DNA from: Bacteroidales bacterium
GTDB lineage: Bacteria > Bacteroidota > Bacteroidia > Bacteroidales > P3
DNA length: 64,000 bases
NCBI GenBank assembly: GCA_017559135.1
Contig: JAFYSZ010000001.1
Location: 124,001 to 188,000, forward strand
Reading direction: 5' to 3'
Under the pieces are notes generated by a model that was given only the letters and a program-made list of their open reading frames with translations, did not search any database and was not told the DNA's origin. The translations under genes were made by a program, and so were the position numbers. Positions 33,169 to 41,101 of this stretch are shown piece by piece. Each line of letters starts with the position of its first letter. The first letter of the stretch is position 1.

Positions 33169-35172
33169 ATGAAGAAAATTTTTAAAACAATGATGTTATT
33201 TACAGCTGCTTTGACTGCGGTTTCTTGCGGTGAAAAAGAGCAAAAGCAAACAGAGTTTGACTACAATGTAGAAAGTTTTGCAGATATTCAAATCTTGCGT
33301 TACAAAGTTGATGGCTTTGATGAATTGAGCCTTAAACAAAAAACCTTCATTTATTATTTGAATGAGGCTGCTCTTTGGGGAAGAGATATTCTTTTTGACC
33401 AAAACGGACGCTACAATCTTGAAATTCGTAGAATGTTAGAAGACTTTTATCAAAATTATAAAGGAGATAGAGAAGATAAAAACTTCAAAGGCGTTGAGGA
33501 ATACTTGAAACGTGTTTGGTTTAGCAACGGAATTCATCATCATTACGGAAGTGATAAATTTGTTCCTAAGTTTGAGCGTCAATGGTTCGTAGAACAAACA
33601 AAATGTAGCGAAGAAATTGCAGAGGTAATCTTCAATCCTGAGGTGATGGCTAAGAAAATATCTCTTGCAGAAGGCGTTGATTTGTTGCTTGCAAGTGCTT
33701 GCAATTACTATCAAGGCGTAACACAAGAAGAATCCGAAGCATTTTATGCAGAAATGAAAGCAAAAGGCGATCAAGCTAAGCCTGTAATGTATGGAATGAA
33801 CTCTACTCTTGTAAAAGGTAAAGATGGAAAAATCTATGAAGACGTTTGGAAAGTAGGAGGTAAGTATGGACAAGCGATAAGCAAGATAGTAGAAAACTTA
33901 AAGCTTGCACGTCCTTTTGCAGAAGATGCAAAACAACAACAAGTTATCGATTTGCTTATTTCTTTCTATGAAACAGGTGATTTGAAAACATTTGATGAAT
34001 ACAGCATTGCTTGGGTTGAAAACACAGAACCTAATGTTGATTTTGTAAATGGTTTCATTGAATCATACGGAGACCCTCTTGGAATGAAAGCATCTTGGGA
34101 AAGTATTGTTAATTTCAAAGATATAGAAGCAACAAAGCGTGCAGAACAATTAAGTATCAACGCTCAATGGTTTGAAGACAATTCCCCTGTTGCAAAAGAG
34201 TTTAAGAAAGAAAAAGTAAAAGGCGTTTCAGCAAAAGTTATCAGTGCATCTATTCTTGGAGGCGACCTTTTCCCTTCAACAGCCATAGGAATCAACCTTC
34301 CAAACAGCAACTGGGTCAGAGCAGAGCACGGAAGCAAGTCTGTAACTATTGCAAACCTTACAGAAGCCTACGCTCAAGCATCTAATAGTAGTGGAATGTT
34401 GGAAGAATTTGCCTTTGGAAAAGAAGAAATCGAGATTATAAAGAAATATGGTCAATTTACAGACGACCTACACACCGATTTACACGAATGTCTTGGTCAC
34501 GGAAGCGGAAAACTCTTGCCGGGAGTTGATCCGGAAGCCTTAAAAGCATACGGAAGCACAATAGAAGAAGCAAGAGCCGACCTTTTCGCACTATATTACC
34601 TTGCAGACGCAAAATTAGTTGAATTAGGACTATTACCGGACGCAGAAGCATATAAAGCAAGCTATATTTCACAAATGCAAAACGGACTTTTAACACAAGT
34701 AGTTCGCATAAAACTTGGCGACCAAATAGAAGAATCTCACATGAGAGACAGAGCTTTGATAGCAAGATGGGCATTTGAAAAAGGAAAAGGTGCAGCAAAA
34801 GGCGGAAAAGACGTAATAGAAATGGTAAAACGCGAAGGAGAAACCTTTGTAAAGATAAACGACTATGAAATGTTGCGTAATTTATTCGGACAACTTTTGG
34901 CAGAAATCCAAAGAATCAAATCAACAGGCGACTATAACGCAGCAAGAGATTTGGTAGAAAACTATGCAGTGAAAATAGACCCTGAATTACACAAAGAAAT
35001 CCTTGACAGATACCAAAAACTTAACATTGCACCATACAAAGGTTTTGTAAACCCTGTCTATACAGCAGTAAAAGACAGCAAAGGCAATATAACAGACGTA
35101 AAAGTCTCATACGAAGAAGGCTACACTGAGCAAATGTTAAGATATTCCAAGGATTACAGCCCTTTGAAATAA
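33169..35172 (+). CDS. Dipeptidyl-peptidase III-type (M49) lipoprotein
   Basis: Zinc metallopeptidase that removes dipeptides from N-termini. 667 residues; lipoprotein signal with lipobox VSC (Cys20), so it is anchored in an envelope membrane, whereas classical DPP III is cytoplasmic. The zinc motif is HECLGH (His439, Glu440, His444), the M49-type variant, followed by the second-Glu motif EEARAD (Glu466/467). Envelope M49 enzymes fit a peptide-fermenting life. Monocistronic, with a terminator 18 bases after the stop. Codon choice shifts toward C/A-ending codons in the 3' half. Confidence 0.92.
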   Translation: MKKIFKTMMLFTAALTAVSCGEKEQKQTEFDYNVESFADIQILRYKVDGFDELSLKQKTFIYYLNEAALWGRDILFDQNGRYNLEIRRMLEDFYQNYKGDREDKNFKGVEEYLKRVWFSNGIHHHYGSDKFVPKFERQWFVEQTKCSEEIAEVIFNPEVMAKKISLAEGVDLLLASACNYYQGVTQEESEAFYAEMKAKGDQAKPVMYGMNSTLVKGKDGKIYEDVWKVGGKYGQAISKIVENLKLARPFAEDAKQQQVIDLLISFYETGDLKTFDEYSIAWVENTEPNVDFVNGFIESYGDPLGMKASWESIVNFKDIEATKRAEQLSINAQWFEDNSPVAKEFKKEKVKGVSAKVISASILGGDLFPSTAIGINLPNSNWVRAEHGSKSVTIANLTEAYAQASNSSGMLEEFAFGKEEIEIIKKYGQFTDDLHTDLHECLGHGSGKLLPGVDPEALKAYGSTIEEARADLFALYYLADAKLVELGLLPDAEAYKASYISQMQNGLLTQVVRIKLGDQIEESHMRDRALIARWAFEKGKGAAKGGKDVIEMVKREGETFVKINDYEMLRNLFGQLLAEIQRIKSTGDYNAARDLVENYAVKIDPELHKEILDRYQKLNIAPYKGFVNPVYTAVKDSKGNITDVKVSYEEGYTEQMLRYSKDYSPLK

Positions 35173-35190
35173 GGAAAAATAGTAAATAAA

Positions 35191-35226
35191 AAAAGAACTC
35201 GTGAGTTTTATTTCACGAGTTCTTTT
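35191..35226. terminator. Bidirectional terminator
   Basis: Perfect 14-bp stem AAAAGAACTCGTGA / TCACGAGTTCTTTT with an 8-base loop, between convergent genes. Confidence 0.88.
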
Positions 35227-35227
35227 T

Positions 35228-35641
35228 TTATTCTTTGTCTTTTTCTAATTCAAACTTGATTGGCAAATTGAATTGTACTCTTACAGGTTTTCCCCTTTGA
35301 GTTCCGGGTTTCCATTTAGGCATTTTCTCTATTACTTCTTTTGCTGCTTCATCGCAACCGCCACCTATGCCTCTTAAAATCTTGACATTTGAAACCGATC
35401 CGTCTTTTTCTATTGTGAAGGTAATGAAAACTCTTCCTTCAATGCCTTCTGCTTTTGCTTTTTCGGGATAAATAAGGTTTTTTTGTATGAAAGCATACAT
35501 CGAATCCATGCCTCCCGGAAATTCGGGTTGTACTTCCACAACGAAAAAGATTGCTTCCTCGTCTGAAACTTTGACTTCCTCTTGACAAAATGCTATGTTA
35601 GTCAAGAAAATTGCTGATAATAAGAATGCTAATCTTTTCAT
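35228..35641 (-). CDS. TonB C-terminal-domain periplasmic protein
   Basis: 137 residues: signal peptide (cut near AFCQ), short linker, then one TonB C-terminal domain (YPEKAKAEGIEGRVFITFTIEKDG ... CDEAAKEVIEKMPKWKPG ... RVQFNLPIKF, described here in parts). It lacks the N-terminal membrane anchor and proline spacer of a true TonB, so it is probably not an energiser by itself; such short proteins are common in Bacteroidota. It starts 105 bases from the TPR gene upstream. Confidence 0.85.
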   Translation of the reverse strand: MKRLAFLLSAIFLTNIAFCQEEVKVSDEEAIFFVVEVQPEFPGGMDSMYAFIQKNLIYPEKAKAEGIEGRVFITFTIEKDGSVSNVKILRGIGGGCDEAAKEVIEKMPKWKPGTQRGKPVRVQFNLPIKFELEKDKE

Positions 35642-35668
35642 AATACTATTTTTTTTGTGATTGGATAA

Positions 35669-35708
35669 AAAAAGTCATAGAAATTACGAATTATTTCTAT
35701 GACTTTTT
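35669..35708. terminator. 16-bp perfect hairpin built on the 21-bp repeat
   Basis: Stem 35669-35684 with 35693-35708 (AAAAAGTCATAGAAAT / ATTTCTATGACTTTTT), 8-base loop. It can terminate the minus-strand TPR gene. Its right arm is also the first unit of the 21-bp array. Confidence 0.7.
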
Positions 35709-35743
35709 AAATTATTTCTATGATTTATTTTAATATTTCTTAG
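35693..35743. repeat. 21-bp array, three units
   Basis: CTATG/CTTAG motifs at 35697, 35718 and 35739, exactly 21 bases apart, each after ATTATTT- or AATATTT-like tracts. Same family as 6918, 15553 and 51683. Confidence 0.65.
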
Positions 35744-35745
35744 AC

Positions 35746-36444
35746 TTATTGAAGGTTTTCTAAGCGTGAGATATATTTTTCAATTTCTCTGTATTCTTGT
35801 GATGCAGGAAATTCTGTTTTTATTCTTTTGTAGCAGTTTAATGCTTCTACATTATTTTTTTGCATTTCGTAAACTTGTCCTAATTTCAAAAGAACAAATG
35901 GTGTTGTCATTATATTGTTTGATTTTGCTGCGTCTTTGTAGTTGCTAATCGCTTTATCTAATTGTCCAAGCTCTACGTATGCGTCTGCAATCAATGCTTT
36001 TGTTTGTGATGATATGATTATATCGTCTCCTTTGTATGAAGAAAGGTGTTCAATTGCTTTGTTGTAATCGCCTTGACGTAGATAAATGTTGCCAGCGTAG
36101 TAATGTGCAAGTGATCCTCCTTTTGTAGAACCGTAATCTTCGATTATTGATAATAATCCTGCGAATTTACCGTCTCCTTCAAGTGCTTTCTTGAAATCTT
36201 CTTGCTCAAAATATCTTTGTGCTGCGAATAATTCTTCTTGAACGCTCTTTTCGCGAGGCTCAACTACGAAATTCTGATACAAAAAGTAAGCTGCAATTCC
36301 GAGAACAATCACAGAAATAATGATTGTTATGATTTTTTTGTTCTTTTCTATGAACTTTTCTGAATTAGACACGATTTCGCCTACGTTTAAACCGTTATTT
36401 TCTTGTTCTTTTCCTTGATTTGATGTGATGTTTTCTTTGTTCAT
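35746..36444 (-). CDS. TPR protein with single membrane anchor (YfgM-like)
   Basis: 232 residues: 37-residue cytoplasmic start, one transmembrane helix (about 38-59, KKIITIIISVIVLGIAAYFLY), then TPR units outside (AHYYAGNIYLRQGDYNKAIEH, AYVELGQLDKAISNYKDAA, GQVYEMQKNNVEALNCYKRI, each one repeat). This is the YfgM layout, a chaperone-linked ancillary of the Sec translocon in E. coli; that role is unproven here. Confidence 0.82.
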   Translation of the reverse strand: MNKENITSNQGKEQENNGLNVGEIVSNSEKFIEKNKKIITIIISVIVLGIAAYFLYQNFVVEPREKSVQEELFAAQRYFEQEDFKKALEGDGKFAGLLSIIEDYGSTKGGSLAHYYAGNIYLRQGDYNKAIEHLSSYKGDDIIISSQTKALIADAYVELGQLDKAISNYKDAAKSNNIMTTPFVLLKLGQVYEMQKNNVEALNCYKRIKTEFPASQEYREIEKYISRLENLQ

Positions 36445-36471
36445 TATGTTTTGTTTTTAATTTTCAGACTG

Positions 36472-36479
36472 CAAAGATA
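36472..36479 (-). promoter_or_regulatory. -7 box of TPR gene
   Basis: Minus strand TATCTTTG, 28 bases before the start. Confidence 0.55.
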
Positions 36480-36616
36480 CATTTTTCTGAGGAAAAACAA
36501 GATAATTTGCTATGAAAACTTTAAATAAAATTGTTTGGCTGAACAAAAAAAATAGAATTTTGTTTGTTAAAATATATATTTTTTGTCAAAAAGTTTGTTG
36601 ATTTTGAATTTATTAT

Positions 36617-36624
36617 TATTTTTG
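36617..36624 (+). promoter_or_regulatory. -7 box of DHODH-like gene
   Basis: TATTTTTG, 23 bases before the ATG at 36647. The 150-bp region between this and the opposite promoter is A/T-rich with no other feature. Confidence 0.5.
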
Positions 36625-36646
36625 CTCGTCTAAAAACGTGAAAACT

Positions 36647-37630
36647 ATGAATATTGAAACTAAATTTATGGGTTTGGACATTAAAAGCCCTATTATAGTT
36701 GGGAGTTGCGGATTAACTTCTGATGTTGAAACTTTAAAGAGAATTGAAAAGGCAGGCGCTGGTGCTGTAATCTTAAAATCTATTTTTGAAGAACAGATTT
36801 TACAAGAGATGTCTAACAATTATTCTATGTCTAACGCGATCGAGTATGCTGATGAAACGTATGATTACATTGTGGCTCACACTGAAAAGCAATCTTTGGC
36901 AAAATATATTAATCTTATAAGGTCTGCGAAAGAGGCAGTCTCTATTCCTGTTATTGCAAGTGTAAATTGTGTTTCTTCTTCTCAATGGATAAATTTTGCA
37001 ACTCGTGTTGAGCAAGCAGGAGCTGATGGAATAGAATTGAATATGTTCGTTTTACCTTCGGATGTTAATCTTACAACTGATAATGTTGAGAAGTTTTACG
37101 AAAATGTTATACATAATATAAAGAAGGTTGTTAAGATTCCTGTTTCGGTTAAGATTAGTTCTTATTTTTCTTCGCTTGCAAGATTTGCTCAAAAGCTTTC
37201 TTGGATGGGAATTGAGAATTTAAATATTTTTAATCAATTCTCAAAGCAAGATATTAATATAGATACGATGACAATTGAGCCGGCTAATGTTTTTTCTTCA
37301 CCAAATAGTTTGCATAAGACTATAAGATGGACTGCTATTCTTGCAAATGTTTTGAATTGTCCTATAACTGCTGGTGGTGGAGTGCACAAACCTCAGGATA
37401 TTATAAAACTTTTGTTGGCTGGTGCAAATACTGTTCAAACTGTTTCTGCAATTTATGAGCAAGGAACTGACTTTATTGAAGAGTCTATTGCTTTCTTAAA
37501 GGAATGGATGCAAAAAAATAATTTTGAATCCTTGGGAGATTTTAGAGGAAAGCTTGCTGTGGAAAAGAATAATGAGAGTTCGGCGTTCCTAAGAGTTCAG
37601 TTTATGAAGTATTTTGCTGGAATTAAATAA
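36647..37630 (+). CDS. Dihydroorotate dehydrogenase-like flavoprotein
   Basis: 327 residues from ATG 36647; an in-frame GTG nine bases earlier is less likely. FMN-binding TIM barrel of the PyrD superfamily: N-terminal KSPIIVGSCGLTSDVE, GAGAVILKSIFEEQI, PVIASVNCVSSSQW, IELNMFVLP, VSVKISSYFSS, ITAGGGVHKPQDI and ANTVQTVSAIYEQG. The active-site base and orotate ligands of true class 1A enzymes are only partly matched, so substrate may not be dihydroorotate. Co-oriented with the next gene (34-base gap). Confidence 0.85.
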   Translation: MNIETKFMGLDIKSPIIVGSCGLTSDVETLKRIEKAGAGAVILKSIFEEQILQEMSNNYSMSNAIEYADETYDYIVAHTEKQSLAKYINLIRSAKEAVSIPVIASVNCVSSSQWINFATRVEQAGADGIELNMFVLPSDVNLTTDNVEKFYENVIHNIKKVVKIPVSVKISSYFSSLARFAQKLSWMGIENLNIFNQFSKQDINIDTMTIEPANVFSSPNSLHKTIRWTAILANVLNCPITAGGGVHKPQDIIKLLLAGANTVQTVSAIYEQGTDFIEESIAFLKEWMQKNNFESLGDFRGKLAVEKNNESSAFLRVQFMKYFAGIK

Positions 37631-37664
37631 TTATTTTTGAAATCTAACTAATAAAAATATCGTT

Positions 37665-38132
37665 ATGGAAAAACAAATTAACTCAAACAGCTTTTTTAGA
37701 TTTGAAGATTTAAGAGTTTATCATAAATCTTTGGATTATGTTAATTGGTTGCTTAATCAAAATTGTCAATTAAATGGAATGGACGCAGATTTGGTGTTTA
37801 AACCACTTGTAAATTCAGCAAGCAGAGTGTCTTTGAATATTGCAGAAGGCTCATCTCGTCATAAAACTCAGTTGATTCAATTTTTGAAAGATGCAAAAGC
37901 CGCTATTAGAGAATGTGTTGTTTATACTGCAATAGCATATAAGAAAGGTGTATTCTCACAAGAACAAAATGATGCTTCGGTTGAAGTTTTGATGGAAATG
38001 ACAAAAATGTTGGGAGCAATGATTGCTTCTTTGCAAAAGTCTGTTTCAAATAGAACTTCTAATGTGGAAAAGGTTCAAAAGACAGAGTCAGAAGATGAAT
38101 TTATGTCAGAAAATTTCTCTTTTGAGTATTAA
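37665..38132 (+). CDS. Four-helix-bundle protein (23S IVP / bAvd-like)
   Basis: 155 residues with the family signature: RFEDLRVYHKSLDYVNWL at the start, SRVSLNIAEGSSR in helix two, FLKDAKAAIRECVV in helix three and a final helix EMTKMLGAMIASLQ, then a 30-residue acidic tail. Relatives occur in 23S rRNA intervening sequences and as Avd in diversity-generating retroelements; here neither rRNA nor reverse transcriptase lies nearby, so it is a free-standing member of unknown role. Confidence 0.85.
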   Translation: MEKQINSNSFFRFEDLRVYHKSLDYVNWLLNQNCQLNGMDADLVFKPLVNSASRVSLNIAEGSSRHKTQLIQFLKDAKAAIRECVVYTAIAYKKGVFSQEQNDASVEVLMEMTKMLGAMIASLQKSVSNRTSNVEKVQKTESEDEFMSENFSFEY

Positions 38133-38150
38133 AAAGATAATTTTTTAACT

Positions 38151-38186
38151 AAAAGCGAGTTTTATTTTGCGATAAAACTCGCTTTT
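38151..38186 (+). terminator. Intrinsic terminator
   Basis: 14-bp stem AAAAGCGAGTTTTA / TAAAACTCGCTTTT with an 8-base loop and T8 tract. Confidence 0.9.
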
Positions 38187-38223
38187 TTTTTGAATAATAG
38201 TACCTTTTTATAGGAATTTGTCG

Positions 38224-38231
38224 TATTTTTG
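38224..38231 (+). promoter_or_regulatory. -7 box of holB operon
   Basis: TATTTTTG, 24 bases before the holB ATG. Confidence 0.5.
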
Positions 38232-38254
38232 TAGGTTTAAAATAGGATTGTATT

Positions 38255-39421
38255 ATGCGGTTTGAGCAAATAGTAGGTCAAAGAAATTTAATTAATGCAT
38301 TGATTGATGTTGTTTTGAATAACAGAGTCAGTCATGCTCAGTTATTTTTGGGAAGTGCAGGTTATGGTGGATTTGCTCTTGCTTTGGCTTATGCTCAGTT
38401 TGTTAGTTGTAATGATAAAAGGATTTTTGAAAATGCAAGTCAAGGAGAATTGAAGGCGGATTCGTGTGGAAAATGTCCTTCTTGCTTAAAGTATGAAAAA
38501 CTCTCGCATCCTGATTTGTTTTTTACTTTTCCAAATACTACAACTAAGGCTGTGGAGAAAAATAATGAGAGTATTAGTTTTTTAGATACGTTTAGAGATT
38601 ATGTTCTCTCAAAAAATGCTTACATAGATTTAGAATCGTGGTATCAAGAGCTTGGTGTAGATAATAAACAAGGGGCAATAAATGTAAGAGATGCTAATAC
38701 AATAATTAAAAATCTAACTCTTAAAACTTACGAGTCGCAATATAAAATAAATATTATTTGGGGCGTTGATAAATTGCAAGTAGATGCTGCAAATAAATTG
38801 TTGAAAATTTTGGAGGAGCCTTATGAAAATACATTGTTTCTTTTAGTTGCAGAAAATAGTGAGGCGTTACTTCCTACAATTCTTTCAAGAACGCAGTTAA
38901 TTAAGTTACTTCCGATTTCAGATGTGGATATGGCTGATTTTTTATCAAGAAATAATTTTGCGAATGTGGAAAATATTTTGAGTTTTGCGGAAGGAAATTT
39001 AATAAAAGCTCTTTCTTGGGATTCAGATGATAAGTCAGAGTATAGAAAATTGTTTATTCAATTTAATAGATTGGCTTTTTCTTATAATTCTTCTTTGGCT
39101 GAGATTTATAAGTTAGTGGAAAAAATTTGTAAAATGGGAAGAGAAGAATTGAAAGTGTATTTAAACTATACTTTGGAATTGTATAGGGAGTGTTTTCAGT
39201 ATGGAGAATTGAAAATTGAGCAACTTTGTAATTTTTCTCAGGAGGAAAAAGAGTTTAAAGCGAATTTTGCAAAATTTATTACTCCAAGAAATATTGTACA
39301 TATATATAATTTGACACAAAAAGCTATGGTTGAAATAATGCGTAATGGTAATGCTAAAATGATTTTTTTGACTTTGGCTATAAATATCGGAAAATTGATA
39401 AAGAATATTTTAAATAAATAA
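38255..39421 (+). CDS. holB: DNA polymerase III delta' subunit
   Basis: Clamp-loader subunit, 388 residues. AAA+ N-terminal domain: FEQIVGQRNLINAL, a degenerate P-loop (LGSAGYGGFAL, lacking GKT/S as usual for delta'), zinc module CGKCPSCLKYEKLSHPD and sensor DKLQVDAANKLLKILEEP. The C-terminal collar domain is divergent. Start of the conserved Bacteroidota run holB-ricT-gldH-PBP1A. Confidence 0.9.
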   Translation: MRFEQIVGQRNLINALIDVVLNNRVSHAQLFLGSAGYGGFALALAYAQFVSCNDKRIFENASQGELKADSCGKCPSCLKYEKLSHPDLFFTFPNTTTKAVEKNNESISFLDTFRDYVLSKNAYIDLESWYQELGVDNKQGAINVRDANTIIKNLTLKTYESQYKINIIWGVDKLQVDAANKLLKILEEPYENTLFLLVAENSEALLPTILSRTQLIKLLPISDVDMADFLSRNNFANVENILSFAEGNLIKALSWDSDDKSEYRKLFIQFNRLAFSYNSSLAEIYKLVEKICKMGREELKVYLNYTLELYRECFQYGELKIEQLCNFSQEEKEFKANFAKFITPRNIVHIYNLTQKAMVEIMRNGNAKMIFLTLAINIGKLIKNILNK

Positions 39422-39446
39422 TATATAATTCAACTATTTTTGTTGT

Positions 39447-40625
39447 ATGGAAGCAGATAAAAAAGAAATTAAAGAGATAGAGCAAAGAGATAAGTTATTA
39501 GAACAATTTGTGCACCCTTATTTTGATGAGGAACCTGATATTGAAAAGGATAAATTTGAAGTTAGCGACCTTTTGTCAAGAGGTTGTAGTAAGGAGCCTA
39601 TATCTTACAGACCGATTTCAAAGAAAGAGATAGATAATTGTTCTAAAATGAATGTTCATAATTGGATGGGACATATTCATTCTCCCTCAAATGGTAGTGC
39701 ATGTAATGTTGTAGAGGTGAGATTTAAGAATTCAAGAAAAGATTTCTATCGTTTGCCAGAAGGATTGGAGATTTCCGAAGGGGATGTTGTTGCTGTGGAA
39801 GGAAATCCTGGTCATGACATCGGAATTGTTACACTTGCAGGTGAGTTATGTAGGATTCAGATGAAGAAAAAGAAGGTAGATGTAAATTCTGACTTTAAGA
39901 GATTGTACCGAAGAGCAAAAGCAGCTGATATTGAAAAGTGGTTGCAATCTGTAAGAAAGGAAGATAATATGATTTTTAAAACGAGAGATTATGCAAATCG
40001 TTATAATCTTAAAATGAAAGTCAATGATGTGGAATTTCAAGGTGATGGTACAAAAGCGATTTTCTATTATACTGCTGATGAAAGGGTGGATTTTCGTCAA
40101 TTAATAAAGTCTTTGGCAGAAGAATTTAGAATTAGAATTGAAATGAAGCAGATTGGGGCTCGACAAGAGGCAAGTAGATTAGGTGGAATAGGTACTTGTG
40201 GAAGAGAACTTTGTTGTAGTACTTGGTTAAATACGTTTAATTCGGTTTCAACTGTTGTTGCAAAGACTCAACAACTCTTTCCAAATCCTCAAAAGTTGGC
40301 AGGACAATGCGGAAAGCTTAAATGTTGTTTGAATTATGAGTATGATGTTTATGTAGAGTCATTAAATAAAATTCCGGAATTAGGAGTTGATCTTGAAACA
40401 GAAAAAGGTACAGCAATATATCATAAAGTTGATGTTTTTAAAGGTATATTTTGGTATTCTTATCAATCAAGTACAGAGTTATTTCCTTTATCGGCAAAAT
40501 CTGTTAAATATATAATGGATAAGAATGCGAAAAATATATTGGTAAAAGACCTTGAATCGTTTGTGGAAAAGTTAGAAAATGATAAATCTTTATTAAAACA
40601 CGATTTAAATGAAGACTATAATTAG
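39447..40625 (+). CDS. ricT: PSP1-domain protein RicT (YaaT)
   Basis: 392 residues. PSP1 domain with GTCGRELCCSTWL and GQCGKLKCCLNYEYD: the cysteine-rich motifs that in B. subtilis RicT bind iron-sulfur clusters in the RicAFT complex acting on RNase Y-dependent mRNA maturation. No RicA or RicF is seen here. The extra N-terminal 80 residues and acidic C-terminus are Bacteroidota-type. Its 3' end overlaps gldH by 17 bases. Confidence 0.92.
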   Translation: MEADKKEIKEIEQRDKLLEQFVHPYFDEEPDIEKDKFEVSDLLSRGCSKEPISYRPISKKEIDNCSKMNVHNWMGHIHSPSNGSACNVVEVRFKNSRKDFYRLPEGLEISEGDVVAVEGNPGHDIGIVTLAGELCRIQMKKKKVDVNSDFKRLYRRAKAADIEKWLQSVRKEDNMIFKTRDYANRYNLKMKVNDVEFQGDGTKAIFYYTADERVDFRQLIKSLAEEFRIRIEMKQIGARQEASRLGGIGTCGRELCCSTWLNTFNSVSTVVAKTQQLFPNPQKLAGQCGKLKCCLNYEYDVYVESLNKIPELGVDLETEKGTAIYHKVDVFKGIFWYSYQSSTELFPLSAKSVKYIMDKNAKNILVKDLESFVEKLENDKSLLKHDLNEDYN

Positions 40626-41082
40626 TAAAATAGGTGTTTTGTCGTTGTTGGTTTTGCTTTCAGCTTGTAATCATAATGTTGTTTATGATGAAAATAAAGA
40701 GGTAAATCAAGATTTGTGGAAAACAACTGATAAATTGTATTACGAAATAGAAATAAACGACACAATAAAGGAGTATAAGTTAGCTATCAATATCAGAAAT
40801 ACGATAAACTATCCGTATAGTAATATATATTTTTATTTAAAAACGATTTTGCCTGATGGAAAAGTTACAAAACAAGATACGGTTGAGTGTTATCTTGCTT
40901 ATCCTGACGGAACGTGGAAGGGAAAAGGTAATTCTGAAATAAAAGATAATCGTTTTTGGATAGCAAAGAATATGAAATTTAATCAAAAAGGTAAATATAT
41001 TTTTGAATTGCGTCAAGCGACAATTGATTCTACTTTGAAAGGAATTACCGATGTTGGTTTACATTTAGAATATCAAGATTAA
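40609..41082 (+). CDS. gldH: Gliding-motility lipoprotein GldH
   Basis: 157 residues: lipoprotein signal with lipobox LSAC (Cys20), then a beta-rich domain with INIRNTINYPYSNIYFYL and DTVECYLAYPDGTWKG, the GldH signature. In gliding Bacteroidota it is needed for motility; in non-gliding Bacteroidales it is retained with T9SS-related envelope functions. It starts inside ricT and lies 19 bases before the PBP gene. Confidence 0.93.
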   Translation: MKTIISKIGVLSLLVLLSACNHNVVYDENKEVNQDLWKTTDKLYYEIEINDTIKEYKLAINIRNTINYPYSNIYFYLKTILPDGKVTKQDTVECYLAYPDGTWKGKGNSEIKDNRFWIAKNMKFNQKGKYIFELRQATIDSTLKGITDVGLHLEYQD

Positions 41083-41101
41083 AAAATAAAAAGTTTTTGA
41101 T

